A stretch of DNA of 64,000 nt from Hydrangea macrophylla (GCA_033977485.1 CM066990.1:14636001-14700000), one strand, 5' to 3'; counted from the first letter of the stretch, positions 1 to 11,591 are shown. The notes: generated from the sequence alone by a model not told the origin. A program made the numbers and translations.

Positions 1-2157
1 CCTCGTAGCCTTGGAAAAAGCCGTTATCAAACGCCTCTTCTGTGGCCCCGGCGGCTGTCACTTCAGCTGCGGCCTTTGCTCAGGCCTCAACCGCCGTTGT
101 GAGGGCTCGGGAAGCTTCTAAATCAGCTTGAGCAGTGGCCAGATCTGCCTGGGATGCACCCAAGCTCAAGGCCAAGACCTTGGTGTTGTCCTTCTCGATG
201 GCCAGGGCGGTCTTCCTGGCCTCAGATTCCGCTCGCTCCTTTGACAAGGTAGCTTCGGCAGTGTTGGCTCTCCCGGCCAGAGAAGACAAGAGAGACTCAA
301 ACCCAGCAGCCATGCAGCCAACCTGCATTTAAAGGAAGAAGATTGGTCAGTCAACAAGGTAAATAAAAAAAGGAAAAGCAATCGTGCGGTAGGCGGAAAA
401 GCTTACCAAATAGGAAAGGTTGTAAAACCATCCCTGAAAGTCTTCGGGAGACAGCCTTGCGCATGTCTCCACCTGGCTAAGGATCAGGGTGGACTTCACC
501 CTTTCCCTAACCTGAGTGGGTCCCCCTATTGGCAAGGCATAAGGTGCGTCTGCCCGGGGTCTTGTCTTCTCTACCACCACCACTCGGGGAGCTGACGCCC
601 CCATAGGTTCTGGACGGTTTGCAGTCCCGTGCAGGATCCTTCTGAGGGAATGCTCACCACTCGAGGCCTCAGCGGCGAGCCATTTTCCCTGTGCCACAGC
701 CAACTGGGTGGCGGTGGCAGCAGCAGTGGCAGCGACCTGTCTGGCCCTCAGCTGCTCCAGATCCCTCTTGGGGGCCATTTCTATAGAAAAAAAAACTACC
801 CAGTCAGAAAACAGAGGAGGCAGCAAAAGGGAAATGTGGAACAAAATTACAGGAAACCCAGACACTCATCAGGAATGATTGGAGAGAAGGTGGGAGCTTG
901 GACGGGATCCTCTGGAGAGTAGAATTGGACAAAATTTCCCGTCTGGGACAACACGTTCCAGATGTTGTAGGCAGGTCCGCTAAACCTAAGACTCTGGCCT
1001 GGCATTCCACGGGGATCCTTGGAGGGTTGGACGACCCAGCTACAACCAAAAACATGAAAATAGTTAGCAGATTTACAACCTTCTAAGATAAAGGAAAGTA
1101 AAAAGAGGCATATTGGGCGGTCTTACCCCTCAATTCCCCTGCCCAGGAAGTCCTTAGCTGGGTTCCCGAGGCCGGGTCACAAAGACAAAGGGTGGACATC
1201 TGGAAGAACATGCTCTTCCACCCCTTGTTATTGCTCGAGCAGTTGATAATGATCTTTCTGCCCTGCTGGGCTGCAAAAGAGAAGAACCCGGTTTCCCAGT
1301 GTACAGGTAACGGACGGTGCGCCCATAAGAACTCTTGAAGGGTGAGTTCATGCCTAAAGGCTTGGGGGCCAAAGGGAGATTGACCCCATCAATAACCTCC
1401 ACCCATTGGGAACTAACTGCCCGGGAGCAATCCCGAGGTAAATCAGGACATCCTGGGCGATTGGGTGAAGCGGAAGGTGGAGGCCAGCCATCAGTGCAAC
1501 CTCAAATAGGGTGACGAAGCCTGGCTGGTAGAGGTGCGCTCCACCGGGGATAATGGCTAAAGAACAATCATAAGGAAAATAATACCTCTCCCTAATGCGC
1601 ACGAGATCTTGGGAGCGCAGGATAGAGGAGGTAGACTCGCAGGCGAACACCACCTCGGGGTCAGGTCTCCTCGGTGTCTCATCACCCGTGCCCCGGGAAA
1701 CGGAGGCAACGGGGGCCTCCTGGTCAGACTCACTATCGGATACATGAACAGGAATCCTGCCCTCACTCTGGTGGTCAGATGGGGAAGCGAAAGGTGGATC
1801 CAAGCTGGTATCAAGCGTTCCGAACTGGGACATCTCGACCTCTGATCAGGAAGTAGAATCAAAGTCGAAATGCTCCATCTCTGGTACTCCTATGGTAGGG
1901 TGAGGAAGTAGGTTACGGCCTAAGTATGGGTCAGAGACCCCGAGCCTGAGATACAAAGGGGGCAGGGTCACTAACCAAAAAGGCAAAGAGTAAATGGTTC
2001 TGAACACTAGGTGGCACTCTCTCAAGACTACTCCAGGGACACTCGCTTGGTTCAAGTGGCCTAAGGTACCTCCTAACTTAAAGAAAGAACAGAACCTAAG
2101 GAGGAAAAAATCCCACTCCCGCTCGAATCTTAGGGGGTTCGCTCCCTCCAGCGTCAT
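1..2157 (-). pseudogene. Tat antisense ORF (gypsy-type 'Transposase_28'-like protein), broken
   Basis: This gene is read against its host element. The first exon (from 2157) encodes a W/F/L-rich segment, then a serine/acidic linker, then a segment around 1370-1560 resembling the plant 'putative gypsy type transposon' family (GFVTLFEVALMAGL, then LPLHP and APGQLVPNGWRLL). Later exons encode a basic/Ala-rich region (MAPKRDLEQLRARQ at 780) and a C-terminal Ala/Glu/Ser coiled coil. Three short introns fit alignment with the copy at 12782-15124: 1040-1126, 781-869 and 323-406 (GTAAGA, a damaged donor, and GTAAGC donors). Lesions are a TGA at about 1840 where the frame otherwise continues, a frameshift near 1370-1400, the damaged donor of intron 2 at 869, and a TGA at 80. 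The coding signal continues to the window edge. Function is unknown; the domain is known only from retrotransposons. Confidence 0.72.
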
Positions 2158-2322
2158 TTCGGAAAGAAAAAGAGTAGGGGGAAGAAGGAACTTGGAGGGA
2201 AAAGAAACTTACAAAAATCAATGCAAGAAAGGGCTCAAAAATCCAGACCAGGGACTTTTTGCTCTCAAACCGCTCAGGAATATACGTCTTGGCAGCAGGA
2301 ATTCAAGAAATGGACAAGTGTT

Positions 2323-2335
2323 CCTTATATAAGGA
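2323..2335 (-). promoter_or_regulatory. TATA box of the antisense ORF
   Basis: The palindromic CCTTATATAAGG lies about 170 bp upstream of the first antisense exon, followed on the minus strand by AACACTTG. The second Tat copy has CCTATATAAGGAACACTTG at the same distance from its antisense ORF (12601-12619). Conservation of motif and spacing supports a core promoter; transcription itself is inferred. Confidence 0.6.
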
Positions 2336-2690
2336 GCACGGACGGCCAAGATCAAAGCAAATCCAATGGTTTAGACACTTTCTTGCCGAACAACCTGACA
2401 GCTGTCACCTCGGGCACGTGGAGCGTTGCCTCACTTGATGAGACAGTTCGGTTATCACGCAACTGCTCAGTGACTTTTAGACTGGCCTCACTGGATCCTA
2501 ACCAGGCCAACCATCAGTTGACATGTGGCAGAGGCCAACCATGGTCCCACAGGGTCACCAATCGGTCTGTACCCAACTGAGTGACGCGACCGGTCTGATT
2601 CGGGGTAGATACCCGACCTCTCTACAGGACGGTCCCTTGGGGTGATACTAATTTTTGAATCTTATCCGATGAGGCCTCGCCTCAGTTCCG
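2336..2690. other. Non-coding spacer between antisense promoter and PPT
   Basis: This stretch is upstream of the antisense TATA box and ends at the PPT. It aligns by eye with 12224-12600 of Tat-1, sharing words such as CCCGAGGTGACAGCTATC-like and GGTCCCTTGGGG-like strings in diverged form. The open frames here are not conserved between the two copies, so I see no gene. Confidence 0.55.
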
Positions 2691-2705
2691 AAAATGGGGG
2701 GCAGC
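2691..2705 (+). other. Polypurine tract (Tat-0)
   Basis: AAAATGGGGGGCAGC sits directly against the LTR start TGATATG. The purine run is the plus-strand primer site for reverse transcription. The identical arrangement flanks the 3' LTR of Tat-1, on the opposite strand. Confidence 0.85.
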
Positions 2706-3338
2706 TGATATGTCCAAAAATATCAACTCAAAGTCAGGCCTCGCCACCTCAGCAAAGAGAAGCCAAGTCGTCTTGAATTTGGACTGGCTACACAGCCATC
2801 CTGGGCTATTACGTAAAATCGTCTGGTTTGGTCACAAGTCTAGTCGTTCTTTCCAGATGGACCCCACATGGGCATGCCCTCAGTAGGCGTGATTGCTTGG
2901 GCAGCCAGCCTCCGGGCAGTTTTCTATCCTAGTTAGAAGACTAAATGGAAGGAGCAGGCATTTTCCTAAACCACTTAGGAAACACCTCTAGATTCATGTA
3001 AATTGAGTTGTAAATAGATTAGGCTTCCTAATCTATAAACTTATCTTGTACGGGCAGTCTCTTGCACCTATAAAAGAGGCCACTCACCCCCATTGAAGGG
3101 GGTCGCATTCTAAACCAAAAGAATAGCATATTATTCTCACTCATACGCATACACTCAATTGGTTTTACTGGGAGTGCCTCCCAATTGTTGCTCACTGGGC
3201 CCGCCGGTGATCTGCTAGTGAAGCGCATTGATGCACCCGTGGATGTGGGTCACCTCATTAACAGGACCGAACCACATATAAACTCTTGTGTCCCAATATC
3301 TCTCTTTGAATCTCTCTTACCAATTTTTGGCATCATCA
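2706..3338 (+). repeat. 3' LTR of Tat-0 (633 bp)
   Basis: It starts TGATATGTCCAAAA and ends TTTTTGGCATCATCA, matching the termini of the Tat-1 LTRs. A TATAAAAG box lies at 3069-3076 in the context CACCTATAAAAGAGGCCACTC, the same context as in the Tat-2 LTRs (25052 and 36301), marking the U3/R boundary. Short reading frames inside are incidental. Confidence 0.88.
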
Positions 3339-4550
3339 ATAACTGAAATTCAAGTACAAAGAGACTATGTTCAAATCTGTCAACCGATTTTTCAACAATT
3401 TCTAAAAATAGCATATAGATCCTAGAGGTTCTTAAAATGGATCGAATGAAAGCTAGTTCATCAAATTTTTCCCAGAAAATTTGAAATCCATCAAACTATG
3501 GGTTTTGATGGATCAAATTCAATGGACTAAACTAATTTGTTTTGCTGAATTTGATCTAATTCATTTTAAAGTGTTAGAAAAACATCTTAGGTGATGGTTG
3601 AAGCTTATTAGAGAGATCAAGCTCATAGACCAACTTAATTATCATGATTCCCAATCAATTTAGCCCTCAAGTTCTATGAAGAACTTTAGATCATGGATCA
3701 AAGGGACTTACAAATATCCTATTGGAAATGAAATTCAATAGGAATTCTAGGTAATAGGAATAATCAAGAGATAGGTATGAAAATAGGAATCATCCTTCTC
3801 ATAGATTATACTTCCAAACCATCATAGAATTCAAAATTGATACATATATGTAATCATGTATGCATGAATCTAAATTAAACAAAAAAATAAAATCAAAATT
3901 GAAAATCAAAATGAAAATCAATATTTAATTTGAGAATTATCAATAAAATCAAAGAGACTTGGATCTAGCCATGTGAGTGTGTGAAGAACAAGAGAGGAAG
4001 AAGATGAGTGTTCTAGAAAATAAAATAAAACTAAACTAGATCCAAATCTTATAGATCTTATACAGGAAATAGGAATTAGAGATGAATTGTAGTGTTTACC
4101 TCTTGGAGGATTCTCAATTATATCACCAAAGTTGAATTGAAGAGTCTTTTTCTTCAAGTATTCTTCAAGTTCTTCAAGCACTCATCCATGGAAGTTTTAG
4201 GAAAGCATTTGATGTCCAAATCTCTAATCTAATTATCTTGAGATTAGTTTAGGAGATTTTAATTCATAATTCACTTCTTTTCCCTAGAAATCTCTCTTGA
4301 GTTCTCAGTATATTTTTATATCTGGCAAGTATATGCACTTGGCTGTACTTCCTTATCTATATTCTCTTGTATATGTACTTGTGTGTGAAAGATGATCTCA
4401 TATGGATCCATGTATAGAGTTTTAAAATCTTAACTCTTAAGTTTCAGGGTTAAAATAAGATTTTTCAGAGAGCAAAAAAGGGTTAAAAATTGCCATTTCG
4501 GTGACTAAACACAGTTTCCAGGCAATTTCCTTGCAGTGGGAGGCTTCTAG
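3339..4550. other. AT-rich unassigned DNA between Tat-0 and copia
   Basis: About 1.2 kb with no recognisable retrotransposon termini or domains. It contains TTCTTCAAGT-type repeats around 4140-4180 and a minus-strand open frame of 87 codons at 3918-4181 with low-complexity composition, which I do not consider a gene. It is the sequence into which both Tat-0 and the copia element inserted and could be host intergenic DNA or an older, unrecognised repeat. Confidence 0.5.
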
Positions 4551-5953
4551 TGTTGGGTTTGTGCCCTCAAACCATTACTTTATATATGAGACATTGACAT
4601 TTTAATATATGGATATCAGCTTTACATTTAGTTATGTATGTTTCTTTCATGAGATGAATTTCATCCTTAAGTATCATAGTTAGTAATTCGGGTATGTATG
4701 AGATACATACAAGTGAGATACGAATTACTATTCTTTGTTACTTAGAACATGTCACAGTGGATGATGAGACTGGATATCTCATCAGGTTTACACTGTAGCA
4801 TGATTAGCTACCATTGGATAGAGTGATTAATCTCAATCACTAGAGTGTAACTCTTAGTTAATATGCTAGTGCTTATAGTGCATTGACGGACCTGAGCTTT
4901 CCTATTGACACTCAAGACTGTCAATCAGTCGATAGGAACTCATAACTTGTATAAGGTCCGCGTTCTTAATCTTGAGATGATTATGAACACAGACTGTGGA
5001 TATGGCTGCTTTGACTTACCAATCAGTGAGGTCTATAGAAGATCAATACCTGAGTATCTTGGGTATGTCATCTTCATAGGGTTGTGAACATATATTGTCA
5101 AGATAGAATCTACCCTCTGATTCAGAGTAAGCATTCCCTTAAGAATGCACCAAGTTGATTATTGAGAACTGCAGTCTTGTTGATAAGTAGTTATCAACAT
5201 GTTTGGTAATCATGAGAGGTGAATGGGACTCAAGGAATATAAGAAGTAATCATGATTCAGGTTGACAGTAACCAGTTATCCGACTACCTGAATATGATTA
5301 CGAATGCTGAAGGTAGAGGGACATTAGTACACCATACAAGTCTAGTTATCGCTTCGGATATGTTCTTTTGCATTGGAGTTCAGTTATCATTTTATAGTGG
5401 AGTAAACGTTAACTGACCAGTTCATTAGTTTGCTGATCAAAGAGGTCTGAGCCAACAATAAAGAACCTAGGAGGTCCCACTCATGGCTCCCCTAGGATGC
5501 TTGGAAAGGCACATGAAGGTCTTGTCAAGGCAGGTTCAATCGAAGTCATGGCAAGTTTGATCGCTCGAATGTTAGGTTGATTCTGGGAACTATAGAAAGG
5601 GCAGCTGCGTACTGAATTTTTTAAATCGTCGTTTTGAACGTCAGAAGCTGCAGAAACTATTTTAGAGCTCCCAAACTCTCCTTATCCTCTCCATTAGAGA
5701 TCCCACCATCTCTAGCCTATCCAGGAAGCATTCGTAGGAGACATAAGGGTGAAGATATCCTAGTGGAGGCTGCTGCACCATCCCGGAGAAAGAAATCAGA
5801 ATTGGGTTCAAGACCTGAGGTATATTTCTTCTCCCTCTTTAGTATACGCGTCTATGGAATTAACGAGTAGTAGATCCTGGGATACCAAAAGTTTTTAAAG
5901 CTCAATCTTTCCGCTGCGCATTTTAAGTAAATTTTAAACCTATTTTTCCATCA
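4551..5953 (+). repeat. 5' LTR of copia element (1403 bp)
   Basis: It starts TGTTGGG and ends CCATCA, two bases before the primer site. It aligns with 62878-64000. Relative to the 3' copy it lacks about 26 bp near 5443 (between GATCAAAGAG and GTCTGAGC) and about 24 bp near 5540, where the 3' copy carries two GATCGATCGAA units. The left flank is TCTAG; the matching target duplication lies outside the window. Confidence 0.92.
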
Positions 5954-5955
5954 AT

Positions 5956-5972
5956 TGGTATCAGAGCCACAC
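5956..5972 (+). other. Primer binding site, initiator tRNA-Met
   Basis: TGGTATCAGAGCCACAC follows the LTR after a two-base spacer. TGGTATCAGAGC is the canonical complement of the 3' end of plant initiator Met tRNA and is typical of Ty1/copia elements. Confidence 0.93.
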
Positions 5973-7528
5973 TTGTTTGGATCTATAGATGCGTTTTGGA
6001 ACACTAGTTTTGATTTATATGTTAATTTTAGAATTGTTTTTGAAACTTCATCGTCACAGATCTGTTTCTGTAGTGTTATTGCAGCAGAATACAAATCTGT
6101 GATTGTATTGGATGCATGATGGATTCGATCGATCGAAGTATTTTTGATCAATCGAACAAGTTTTGATCGATCAAACTTTGGTTTTGTTAGATCGATTGAA
6201 TAGGGTTCGATTGATCGAGATCAATTCTCTGTCCAGATGTTCTTTTCACAGTTTTGAATGTTTTAAAAATTATTTACTTTAATTCTGTAACTTTTTCAAA
6301 CCTTTCTTTGAAATTGAAAATTCAATCGATTGAACTGTGTTCAATCAATCGAAGGTTCGATCGATCGAACCTTTGTCGATCGATCAAAGTGTGACAGAGA
6401 AGTGAGATGTTGTTTTGAGTTCTAATTCAGTGCGTAAAGAGTTTATGCACTGTGTGAATCAATTAGGGGTTCCAATGGATATATATATTTGTTATATATG
6501 CGTGGATGTGTGTTCGACTAACCTTCTTACAACAAGCTTAGTCCGCTATCTCCCATGGCACCAAGATCAAAGTTTTAATTTTGTATTAAGATGTTTCCTT
6601 AGCCTTTTTATTGTTGTTATTTCCTTTTCTAGATAACTTGTAAGCTTCAAAAGAAGCATAGGACCAATGTAATAGAATTGAAAGATCCATGAAGATGGAG
6701 AAGCAAGTCGTTGCGCATGAAGATGGAGCTGGAGGCGATCAAACCAAGAAGTAGGTTCTATAGAGATAGAGCCATGGGAGATATAGGCACATGAAAACCT
6801 TTGTTCTCAATTTTAGTTTTTTGTTTTATGTGCTTGGTCGTGATTGGTGTTTAATTATATTGTTACTACTCGCATGCACATAAAACAAGTTTTCTAAAAT
6901 AAAATTCAAAAACCATTTTCAACGCATTAGTAAACATTGGATGTTTATGGATAATGTGTGGAAACATTTTTTTTTCAAAAGCAAAATCCTTATTTACCAA
7001 ATCTAGCGGGAGAGGGCCTTATTAATAATACCCACGATCTTCCATTAACGGTTCATTGTAAGATGAGTAGTACATTCTGTGTCACCTCGCCAGGGGTGAT
7101 CATTGCATACGGAGGATACACTACTCATTGGTTACTAGATATGAACTTCCTATGGATAGGATCAATCAGACGTGTTAGAGGGTGACCACCACACGGAGGT
7201 GCTACTTGAGACGGTTGTGATTGGATCCTAGTTAATGGTACACACTAGCTAAGCTATGGATAAGGGATCCCACACGGGACATCATTCAGAAACTTAGAGA
7301 TCAAAAGGGATTGGAAGTCAGAACTTGTTTTGCAAGAGTTGCATAGCAGACAAGTCATGATTAATCGAAAAATCGAACATTGACCACCACACGGAGGCTT
7401 TATTCTTTTGTTTCGATATTCCAGAGACTTTATTTTTAAAATAAGAGTTTTAAGGATTCTTTTATTTCAAACTGTCAAAATCTGATATCCATATTTATTT
7501 TGTCTTTTTGATTTTACAGTTAATCATA
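5973..7528 (+). other. Copia 5' leader, non-coding
   Basis: Long untranslated leader between primer site and gag. It contains a GATCGATCGAA cluster (about 6118-6395) and two copies of GACCACCACACGGAGG (near 7184 and 7380). There is a TTTTACAG just before the gag start that could act as a splice acceptor, but no paired donor was established. No conserved coding frame. Confidence 0.6.
6118..6395. repeat. GATCGATCGAA palindrome cluster (copia leader)
   Basis: At least six units of (TT)CGATCGATCGAA or one-base variants such as CGATTGATCGA are spaced 10-40 bp apart. The full unit TTCGATCGATCGAA is its own reverse complement. The same units occur in Athila LTRs and internal DNA in this window. Confidence 0.8.
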
Positions 7529-8067
7529 ATGTCTGGATATGCATTTAGTCCACTTGCCACCATACTCACTCAAAACAAGTTAACTAGAAATAACTACACT
7601 GAATGGAAACGAAACCTTGACATCGTATTAACTGCAGAGGATTCCATATATGTCCTCACCACCCCATGCCCTAAAGAACCCACGGTAAATGCTTCGGCAG
7701 CTACCAGACGCGAGTTCAATAAATGGAAGAAGTCAAATGGAATGACTCGTTGCTACATTCTGGCCTCAATGGCTGGTGTGTTGCAACACCAATTCCAGTC
7801 GAACAATTCCGCCAGTGACATTATTGAATCCCTGAAAAAGATATTTGGGGAGCATGGCAGGCCTGCCAGATAGGTAGCTATGGAAAGGATAATGAGTGCT
7901 AAGATGTCGGAAGGGACTCCAGTCAAAGAACATGTTTTAAAAATGATTGGTTATTTGAATGAGCTGGAGACCCTAGGTGCCAACATCGATGCACAGACCC
8001 AAGTTGATATGATCCTCAACACGCTGTCGCCGTCATTCGCTCAATTTAAACTAAACTATAATATGAA
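7529..8067 (+). pseudogene. gag: Copia gag, N-terminal part (interrupted)
   Basis: Encodes the structural protein that packages element RNA. The start is placed at the ATG of MSGYAFSPLATIL, since the frame upstream has no ATG. Copia-gag hallmarks are the NKLTRNNYTEWKRNLDIVL stretch near residues 16-35 and EHVLKMIGYLNELETLGA with TQVDMILNTLSPSFAQF in the second half. One TAG (7871) stands where relatives have Gln (ARQ-V-A), consistent with CAG to TAG. At codon NMN the gene is cut by Athila-A. It resumes in frame at 43815 and, after Athila-B, at 58554. Confidence 0.9.
8063..8067 (+). repeat. Left target duplication of Athila-A (ATGAA)
   Basis: ATGAA precedes the LTR; the partner after the right LTR at 43810-43814 is ATGAG. 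The gag frame favours ATGAA as the original target, so the right copy has mutated. Confidence 0.85.
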
Positions 8068-8729
8068 TGACACGAGAATAATTTGCATGCGCTTGTGTGC
8101 TATACCCAAGTGTAGGTAGACGTGCAAGTAGTAATCTGGTTAAGACCAAGTAGATCCCGCAGGGAAGGTTGGAGACTAAGTACCTAGATTAGACTCTAAA
8201 AAGAAAATAAAAATCAATGTTTAAGGAAAGTGTAGAACGCGGAGTTCCACGATTATCAGCTACTAAAAATAAAGCAACTAAATTAAATTAAACTGATGAT
8301 TAACTAATTAACTAAAGCGATATTTTAAAACTGTGTTTTTACTTAATAAAAAGGGAAGTGTTGGGATCACACAAATACGCAGCGACCTACCCATCTACCA
8401 TGCAGTTGTATTAAAGCTCAATGGAGTACATCTTCTACAGTATCCCGTATTTCTCTAAAAATAAAGAATCCATAGCCCTTTCATGACCGGGACTATATCA
8501 TCACAGTTAATTTGAAACATGTGAAAGTGGTTTAAAATAATAGTTAAGACTGGCACCTATAATGGAGTTAGCATTGAGGGTGGTTTGCAAAAGATATTGA
8601 AGAAAAATGCTTTAAGGCCTTAAGTTCAGAGACTGTTTTGACAAACTGAGCATTAGGGGACAGTTTGATAACATATCTCTAAAGCAGAAAGTCTAGGAAT
8701 ACTGCATAGAATGTTCTCAAGAATCAGAG

Positions 8730-8856
8730 GGCTCGATCGATCGACGCGTTTTCGATCGATCAAATCTCGTCAACTCTCAATCGATCAAAATTCTTTCGAT
8801 CACTTGACTATACTCTAGTATGATCGATCGAGCTAACTTTGATCGATCAAACATAG
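8730..8856. repeat. GATCGATCGAA cluster, Athila-A 3' LTR (inner)
   Basis: Six units of CGATCGATC(G/A)A(A/C) type at about 20-30 bp spacing. Several show CG to TG/CA decay compared with the same cluster in Athila-B. Confidence 0.8.
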
Positions 8857-9349
8857 GTCTCAAACTGCTGCATGCCAAAGGCTGGAGATCACTGTTTCAT
8901 CATGATCTCCAAACCCTATGTCTACTCAGACATGGTTTGGAGTGTCTCAGATTCGTTTTTAACGTAAATATTCATTAAGGCTTTGTTTGGTTGTGATTTA
9001 AACATGAAAAAAACTCTGAAACTATGGTTTTATCAATACTAACAAGAAAAACTTCGATCTATTCAGATTGTAACTATTGAAACTACTTAAAGACTATAAA
9101 TAAAATGAATAAAACAGAACTTGGAATGAACAGAGTTATTTATTAACTTCAAACTTCAATCAAATCAAATACCCAAGCAATGAAACCTACAAAACTCAAG
9201 TAAACACTCTCTCTCTCTCTCAAACTGTTGAAAAATAATGTGTGCGTCATAATGGACGTAAACAAAATGAATAAATATACTAAAACCTAGAGCTAGGGTT
9301 AAAAACTTCATCTCTGCTGTGTGCGCGTAAGTTCTGATAAAAGCCATGT

Positions 9350-9470
9350 TTGATTGATCAAACATCACTTGATCGATTAAACTTCTAGGATCTTCAAGCG
9401 CTTGAACAACGTTCGATCAATTGAACCCTCGATCGCTTAAGGTGTCTTTGATCGCTCGAACTTCACTTTT
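9350..9470. repeat. GATCGATCGAA cluster, Athila-A 3' LTR (outer)
   Basis: Five or six decayed units (for example TTGATTGATCAAAC where the partner LTR has TTCGATCGATCGAAC at 43443). Confidence 0.75.
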
Positions 9471-9714
9471 CATCTTTGAATTACCTTTCTTATAATCCAA
9501 CTTTCCTTTTATCCTGTTAGTGATTCCTGCACCCAGCAAAACAATAATCTACACGAATAACAGCTTAAAACAGCACAACTTATCAAAGATTAGTCATATT
9601 GTATAAAAACTGGCATTGTAATCCAAATTGCAGATTTACAAGGGAGTTGTAGACTAAATCAGTGTATTTCCTTATTTTAGTGCAGTTGTATTTTACAAAT
9701 ACCCCCGCTTGTCA

Positions 9715-9727
9715 CAACCCCTAACTA
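9715..9727 (-). other. Polypurine tract (Athila-A)
   Basis: On the minus strand TAGTTAGGGGTTG abuts the LTR start TGACAAGCGGGGG. Athila-B has AGTTGGGGGTTG at the same place. Confidence 0.8.
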
Positions 9728-11586
9728 GTGAATTGCTAGTCCCTAGTAATGAAGCAAAAATAAAGACAAGCTAAACTATTACTATAATGACTAAATTAAT
9801 ACAAAATAAACTAAAGCAAACTAATCTAAATAGAAAGAGAAACTTCCTAACTCACTTTCGCAGGACTCGTGGTTGCATTTAGCGAATGCAACAAGCCGTT
9901 AAACCCCTAGGTTCCTCCTAGTGGACGAGTGTTGTCTCTTGAGGGATTGCAGTGAATATACCCATAAAATTCTCAATTTTAAGCTCAAAAAGATATAGAA
10001 TAACTTGTAAACACTCCCTCCCATTCAACTGTCAACTTAGCTCTACAAAACATATCACATACCCTTCATGTCACCAAGACGAATATAACATATGTATCGC
10101 AATCAGGTATCCGTGTGTATGTGAAGTTAACAACTATGGATCAAACTTTATTTAGAGTTGTTTAGACTACCATACCCTCAGAACTTGTAGTTTCAACTCA
10201 ATTCTCACATGGATTTACACTTAAAATGAACGTCTCTCTGAAACTTAGTTAAAAATGATCGCACATGGTATGAAAGCTTTGATAGGAGTGATTTTTCTGG
10301 ATGCTAATACTTTCATATCAGACTCTATAAAGGACGAACATTTAGAGTGTATAGTCTCATGAATGGAATACTACTAATTAGAATAGCGAAATACCGTGGA
10401 TAACTCAAATTACACATTCATGTTCAAACTAATCTATCAAGAATCATTAAGACTTTGACTTTTTGATTTTAATATAGTAGGATAAAGATGAGAGAGGAAA
10501 GAATTGCGCTTCTTTAGCATGTGATGGAGTCTAATAAAATTTTTTATTATTTTTTATTATTTTATTTTTTATTCTTATATCTCCAAGTCTTCCATCCTTT
10601 TTTTTTATAACATATGCTCCCACAACTAGTCTTCTTCCAATCACATACCTTGACAGTTATTTATTTTAGATACGCAATAAGGTCTATTGGGGTCAAGGTA
10701 AAGGATGAGGGATTTCATAATAGAATCGGCCATATTAAGTCAGTGTGGGTAAAGGGATATAAATAGTGGTAGGAAATGGGTAACGATGGCTTAATTCATT
10801 TTCTTAATTTCTTAGTTTTAGCAATTCAGTGTTCATTGAGTTTAGTTGGTAGATCCTGAACGTTCTCCTCTAATAAGCAGCCGAAAGGAAAGAATTAATT
10901 GAGACTAGTGCAATGAATTTAATACGCATATTCAAGACAAAATAATTTGAATTTGTGTGAAAATTCCCTCAGAAACAAAGAAAGGATCAAAAGCTCACTA
11001 AGGGTCATTAGTTTCCACTACTCGTTCCTTAGAGCATAAAAGTCGTGTTAACTCTATTTTAGGTTTTCTACATAGCTGTTAACACGTGCATATGGATTTT
11101 GGATACAAGAATGGTCAACATATGCAATCATCCTAGTGAACTAAACAAAATGTGTGAACTTAATTCATAAAAGGATGAGATTAATATGAATGTATCATTG
11201 CTTGATAACGGCTAAATAGGAGTGAATATTCAAAGTTGCTCTACCAATAAAAATATCTAAATTTTTCACATTATTTCAAAAAAAAATTTCAATTTGTTTA
11301 ATTTTTAAATTTAATTCAATTCTAATCGAATTTATATGATATGTGTAATAAAGGTATCCAGATTGCTAAGTATAAACATGTGCAGGTGATTATCTATCTA
11401 CATCCCACCCCCAACTGAAAATTGCGATGTCCTTAGAAGTTGATTTTCAAAAATAAATAGAGAGATATCACCTGATAAAGCAAAGCAAGAATCGCAAGCA
11501 TAGCAATCTTTAAAGAGGGCATACAAAATCCAAGCAGCCAAGAACAATAGAAAGAAAATATGAAATAATATAGCAAGAGATCCATA
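9728..11586. other. Athila-A 3' untranslated region before the PPT
   Basis: About 1.9 kb between the third ORF and the PPT, homologous to 45577-47628 of Athila-B (shared words include GGTTGCATTTAGC, GCAACAAGCCGTTAAACCCCTAGG and GTGGACGAGTGTTGTCTC). Open frames differ between copies, so no gene is supported. A T-rich microsatellite-like stretch lies at about 10535-10610. Confidence 0.65.
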
Positions 11587-11591
11587 CATAA
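11587..11591. repeat. Left target duplication of Tat-1 (CATAA)
   Basis: CATAA is repeated exactly at 22332-22336 beyond the other LTR. Confidence 0.92.

Larger units (their letters stand above)
1..3338 (+). mobile_element. Tat-lineage Ty3/gypsy retrotransposon, 3' part (Tat-0)
   Basis: This is the right-hand end of a plus-strand LTR retrotransposon whose 5' LTR, gag and pol lie left of the window. It holds an ORF antisense to the element, a polypurine tract and a 3' LTR that starts TGATATGTCC and ends GGCATCATCA. The same order and the same terminal motifs recur in the complete element at 11592-22331, which has Tat-type coding domains, so lineage assignment is by homology within the window. 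The target duplication cannot be checked because the other end is missing; the five bases after the LTR are ATAAC. Confidence 0.85.
8068..9714 (-). repeat. 3' LTR of Athila-A (1647 bp)
   Basis: The plus-strand ends are TGACACGAG and GCTTGTCA. It contains two GATCGATC-rich clusters (8730-8856 and 9350-9470) and a CTCTCTCTCT run near 9210. The partner LTR is 42164-43809. Confidence 0.92.

Noticed and set aside
3918..4181. Minus-strand open frame of 87 codons in the unassigned AT-rich segment
   Set aside because: Composition is low-complexity (runs of Leu, Ser, Lys), there is no recognisable domain, no conserved partner in the window, and length is within chance for AT-rich DNA.
6118..6395. GATCGATCGAA clusters considered as a CRISPR-like array
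   Set aside because: Units are 10-14 bp palindromes, spacers vary from a few to 40 bp, and they sit within LTRs and leaders of retrotransposons in a plant genome. No cas-like gene is present.
9165..9368. Numerous short open frames within LTRs, for example 9165-9368 and 44772-45002
   Set aside because: They lie in non-coding LTR DNA, and although some recur between LTR copies this follows from LTR identity rather than coding constraint.
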